37,921 nucleotides of DNA, from assembly GCA_016867965.1 (NCBI GenBank), contig VGIH01000005.1:1-37921 (forward strand), read 5' to 3'. The stretch is from Betaproteobacteria bacterium (GTDB lineage: Bacteria > Pseudomonadota > Gammaproteobacteria > Burkholderiales > Burkholderiaceae). The position numbers and the translations under genes are program-made. Shown piece by piece: positions 36,146 through 37,921 of the stretch. The stretch's first letter is position 1, and each line of letters begins with the position of its first letter. The notes below the pieces were generated by a model. That model was not told the DNA's origin. It saw only the letters and a program-made list of their open reading frames with translations, and made no database searches.

Positions 36146-37130
36146 AATTGAACGATTTATTTGCATCCCTCTCAATTGCCGCCATCCCCTCTGCTACCGA
36201 ATATCGAGCACGGTAATCAAATGCATTCTTTGCCTTGTTGATGGAGACGGTAAATGGATAGCCCATGGTTCGCACTGCCTCACGCACAAGTGGTGGCTCG
36301 CCTTTGAGTGGCAAGTAATTCCAGCCATTTTCTGTAAATCGCGCCAAAGGCCATGCAATCGTTAGTGGGATGGATAAGGTCGGCACTGCATAAGCACCCG
36401 CCCGTAATCGTGCGCTCAGAAATTCGCGCAGAATCATTCGCTCCGCGTCCCGAATAAAAAATGCTCCGCTAGCAACATTTGCTGTTAGTACTTGCAAGAC
36501 AGCTTGGCATAAATTTCCGATATAACAGGTGGAGTAGGAATAGCGACCATGACCAAACCAACCAAACTGTCCACGATCTGCAGCAGGTCCGATTTGGCGA
36601 TCGATCATATCTCCGCTACCCCAAACAAGAGCGGGTCGTAACGCAATCGTGCTTAAAGAACCCGACGCGCTCGACAGCACTAATTGTTCAGCTTGCGCTT
36701 TTGAATGGGCATAACGTAATGAATCTTGATAGCAAATTAATATATCTTCTGTCGCATTTTCGATTGGCACAGGATCATTGAGCACCACATTTGCACAACT
36801 CATGTAAATAAATTTCCGAATACTCTCTTGAGTTGCGGCCTCAAGCAAGCGTTTCGTCAACTGAATATTAAGATTTTCATAAAGCAATTTTGGGCCCCAA
36901 AGCCCAACGTGAGCCGCACAATGAATCACGCAATCGTGGCCACGAATCAATGATCGCAAATCATTCGTCAATAGAAGATCGATCTGGGCCGTATTAACCC
37001 CACGCTGATTTAAAGATTTCGCATGCGCCTCAGATCTGGCGGTCGCACTTACCGAATAACCTTCCTCTAAAAGGCGGCTTACCAAATGCCGCCCTATAAA
37101 TCCGGTGGCGCCAGTGATTAATATTTTCAT
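36138..37130 (-). CDS. NAD-dependent epimerase/dehydratase (extended SDR)
   Basis: About 330 aa. Nucleotide-binding GATGFIG at residues 7-13 just after the start, an NAD-binding CAAHVG segment near 75, and a YxxxK catalytic pair in YAHSK. The later AIAWPLARF and TMGYPFTVS parts resemble the 3-beta-hydroxysteroid dehydrogenase/isomerase-like branch. The substrate is unknown. I prefer the ATG at 37130 because the Rossmann motif then begins immediately; the ATG at 37154 adds eight residues. Neither has a good ribosome binding site. Confidence 0.8.
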   Translation of the reverse strand: MKILITGATGFIGRHLVSRLLEEGYSVSATARSEAHAKSLNQRGVNTAQIDLLLTNDLRSLIRGHDCVIHCAAHVGLWGPKLLYENLNIQLTKRLLEAATQESIRKFIYMSCANVVLNDPVPIENATEDILICYQDSLRYAHSKAQAEQLVLSSASGSLSTIALRPALVWGSGDMIDRQIGPAADRGQFGWFGHGRYSYSTCYIGNLCQAVLQVLTANVASGAFFIRDAERMILREFLSARLRAGAYAVPTLSIPLTIAWPLARFTENGWNYLPLKGEPPLVREAVRTMGYPFTVSINKAKNAFDYRARYSVAEGMAAIERDANKSFNFS

Positions 37131-37176
37131 CTTTGCTATGCTAGCGTAGTTCATTTACATAGAAAATTAATTACTC

Positions 37177-37497
37177 TTGAGTATTTATTGGATTTCACTA
37201 CTTCTTGCGGGCGCCTGTGAAATAGGCTGGCCCTTAGGATTAAAGCTTGCTGATCTACCCAATATGAAAATTTGGGGCATTGGCATTGCTGTGATCAGCA
37301 TGGCGCTAAGCGGGGCGCTGCTTTGGTACTCTCTAAAGGAGATTCCGATTGGAACGGCCTATGCCGTTTGGACATCAATTGGAGCAGTGGGTACGTTTAC
37401 TCTGGGGGTCTTGGTTTTTGGTGACCCGAATATTCCAATTCGCTGGATTGGTGTTGTGCTAATTCTGCTTGGCGTGATCCTGCTCAAAATGGGTTGA
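37177..37497 (+). CDS. SMR-family exporter, Gdx/SugE-like
   Basis: 106-aa inner-membrane protein with four hydrophobic helices. The essential glutamate lies in GACEIGW (about residue 15), with GLKLAD after it and GTAYAVWTSIGAVG in helix 3, the signature of the Gdx (SugE) branch that exports guanidinium in exchange for protons; EmrE-type drug exporters differ here. The only start candidates in frame are TTG at 37177 or weaker codons, because a stop lies at 37168. No Shine-Dalgarno is seen, and no guanidine riboswitch in the 46-bp gap to the epimerase. Confidence 0.85.
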   Translation: MSIYWISLLLAGACEIGWPLGLKLADLPNMKIWGIGIAVISMALSGALLWYSLKEIPIGTAYAVWTSIGAVGTFTLGVLVFGDPNIPIRWIGVVLILLGVILLKMG

Positions 37498-37510
37498 TGC
37501 TCACTGCGTT

Positions 37511-37921
37511 TTAACCCTCAAGCTCAATTTGCAATGCTTTCATGAGCTCACAAACTTTAAGTGCTCGCGCTTTATAAAAAGCGGCTCCCGCCCATAGGCT
37601 TTGATGCTCGGCATTATGTGAACGAGCTGCGGCTTGGCGTAATGCGCCCGTTAATGTATTTTGTATTGGAAATGGCAGGGTTGGCTTACCTTCCATATGT
37701 CGAGTAAACGCATTCTCAATACCCCGAGCCCAGCGCCCTGAGAAGCCTTTTGTAAAAATACTTGATTGCGAATTCTCGGCTAAGAGAAGACCCTTATATT
37801 CGGAAGAGGCCCCGGATTCAGTGCAAGACAAAAAAGCGGATCCCATTTGAACAGCGCTAGCTCCACAATCTAAAGCCTTTCGAATATCGCTGCCGTCCAT
37901 AATGCCCACGGCAGCAACTAC
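37511..37921 (-). CDS. Nitronate monooxygenase family protein, C-terminal part
   Basis: The frame is open through the window edge (137 codons including stop), so the N-terminus is missing. VVAAVGIMDGSDIRKALDCGASAVQMGSAFL matches the FMN-phosphate-binding part of the 2-nitropropane dioxygenase TIM barrel, and GFSGRWARGIENAF is typical of the end of the family. The usual AAGGI reads AAVGI here, a change in the phosphate-binding loop. The ATG at 37909 is internal, not the start. 13 bp separate its stop from the SMR gene. Confidence 0.85.
   Translation of the reverse strand, partial: VVAAVGIMDGSDIRKALDCGASAVQMGSAFLSCTESGASSEYKGLLLAENSQSSIFTKGFSGRWARGIENAFTRHMEGKPTLPFPIQNTLTGALRQAAARSHNAEHQSLWAGAAFYKARALKVCELMKALQIELEG

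Overview
This window looks like a stretch of core chromosome from a small-genome, free-living betaproteobacterium of the Burkholderiaceae, most likely Polynucleobacter or a close relative. The evidence is gene content and order: metK and ahcY with an S-adenosylhomocysteine (SAH) riboswitch, metX-metW, slmA-argB-dksA, xerC-DUF484, gatCAB divergent from mreBCD-mrdA-rodA. Moderate GC by eye, very tight packing and protein sequences of Burkholderiales type agree with this. The genus is an inference. I see no rRNA, tRNA, insertion sequence, prophage or CRISPR array, and no stretch over 300 bases without a gene.

Layout. 1-285 is the 3' end of a MidA-like methyltransferase. 279-4245 (-) is a translationally coupled run slt > NDUFA9-like SDR > cca. 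4304-4906 (+) is fthC. 4914-8547 (-) holds metK and then ahcY-metF; ahcY is led by an SAH riboswitch and metK by its own structured leader. 8726-11406 (+) holds two LpxL-type acyltransferases and dapF. pyrE (-) and xth (+) follow, then 12837-17935 (-): dksA > argB > slmA > metX > metW > ampG. 18120-25321 (-) holds gatC > gatA > gatB > DUF484 > xerC > rlmI and a zinc-type COG0523 GTPase. 25384-30938 (+) is the rod-shape operon mreB-mreC-mreD-mrdA-rodA. The rest is mixed: HU, a small membrane protein, cytochrome c5, LpxO-like hydroxylase, rluF, DUF1330, carbonic anhydrase, a beta-barrel-like protein with an apparent frameshift in its signal peptide, an orphan 60-residue protein, an NAD-dependent epimerase, an SMR exporter and a truncated nitronate monooxygenase.

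How it works together. Two themes stand out. One is the methionine/SAM cycle: MetX/MetW make the methionine precursor, MetF supplies methyl-THF, FthC recovers folate, MetK makes SAM and AhcY removes SAH, with RNA-level control at ahcY and perhaps metK. The other is the envelope: Slt, AmpG, MreBCD, PBP2, RodA and DapF for peptidoglycan, and two lipid A acyltransferases plus LpxO for LPS.

Most interesting points: a complete base-pairing model for the ahcY riboswitch as a translational ON switch; a metK leader with three competing stems; a T7 run that throws the outer-membrane protein's signal peptide out of frame; an orphan small protein with a strong ribosome binding site and its own terminator; and a CCA-adding enzyme with a decayed HD domain. 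No clearly new multi-gene system was found.
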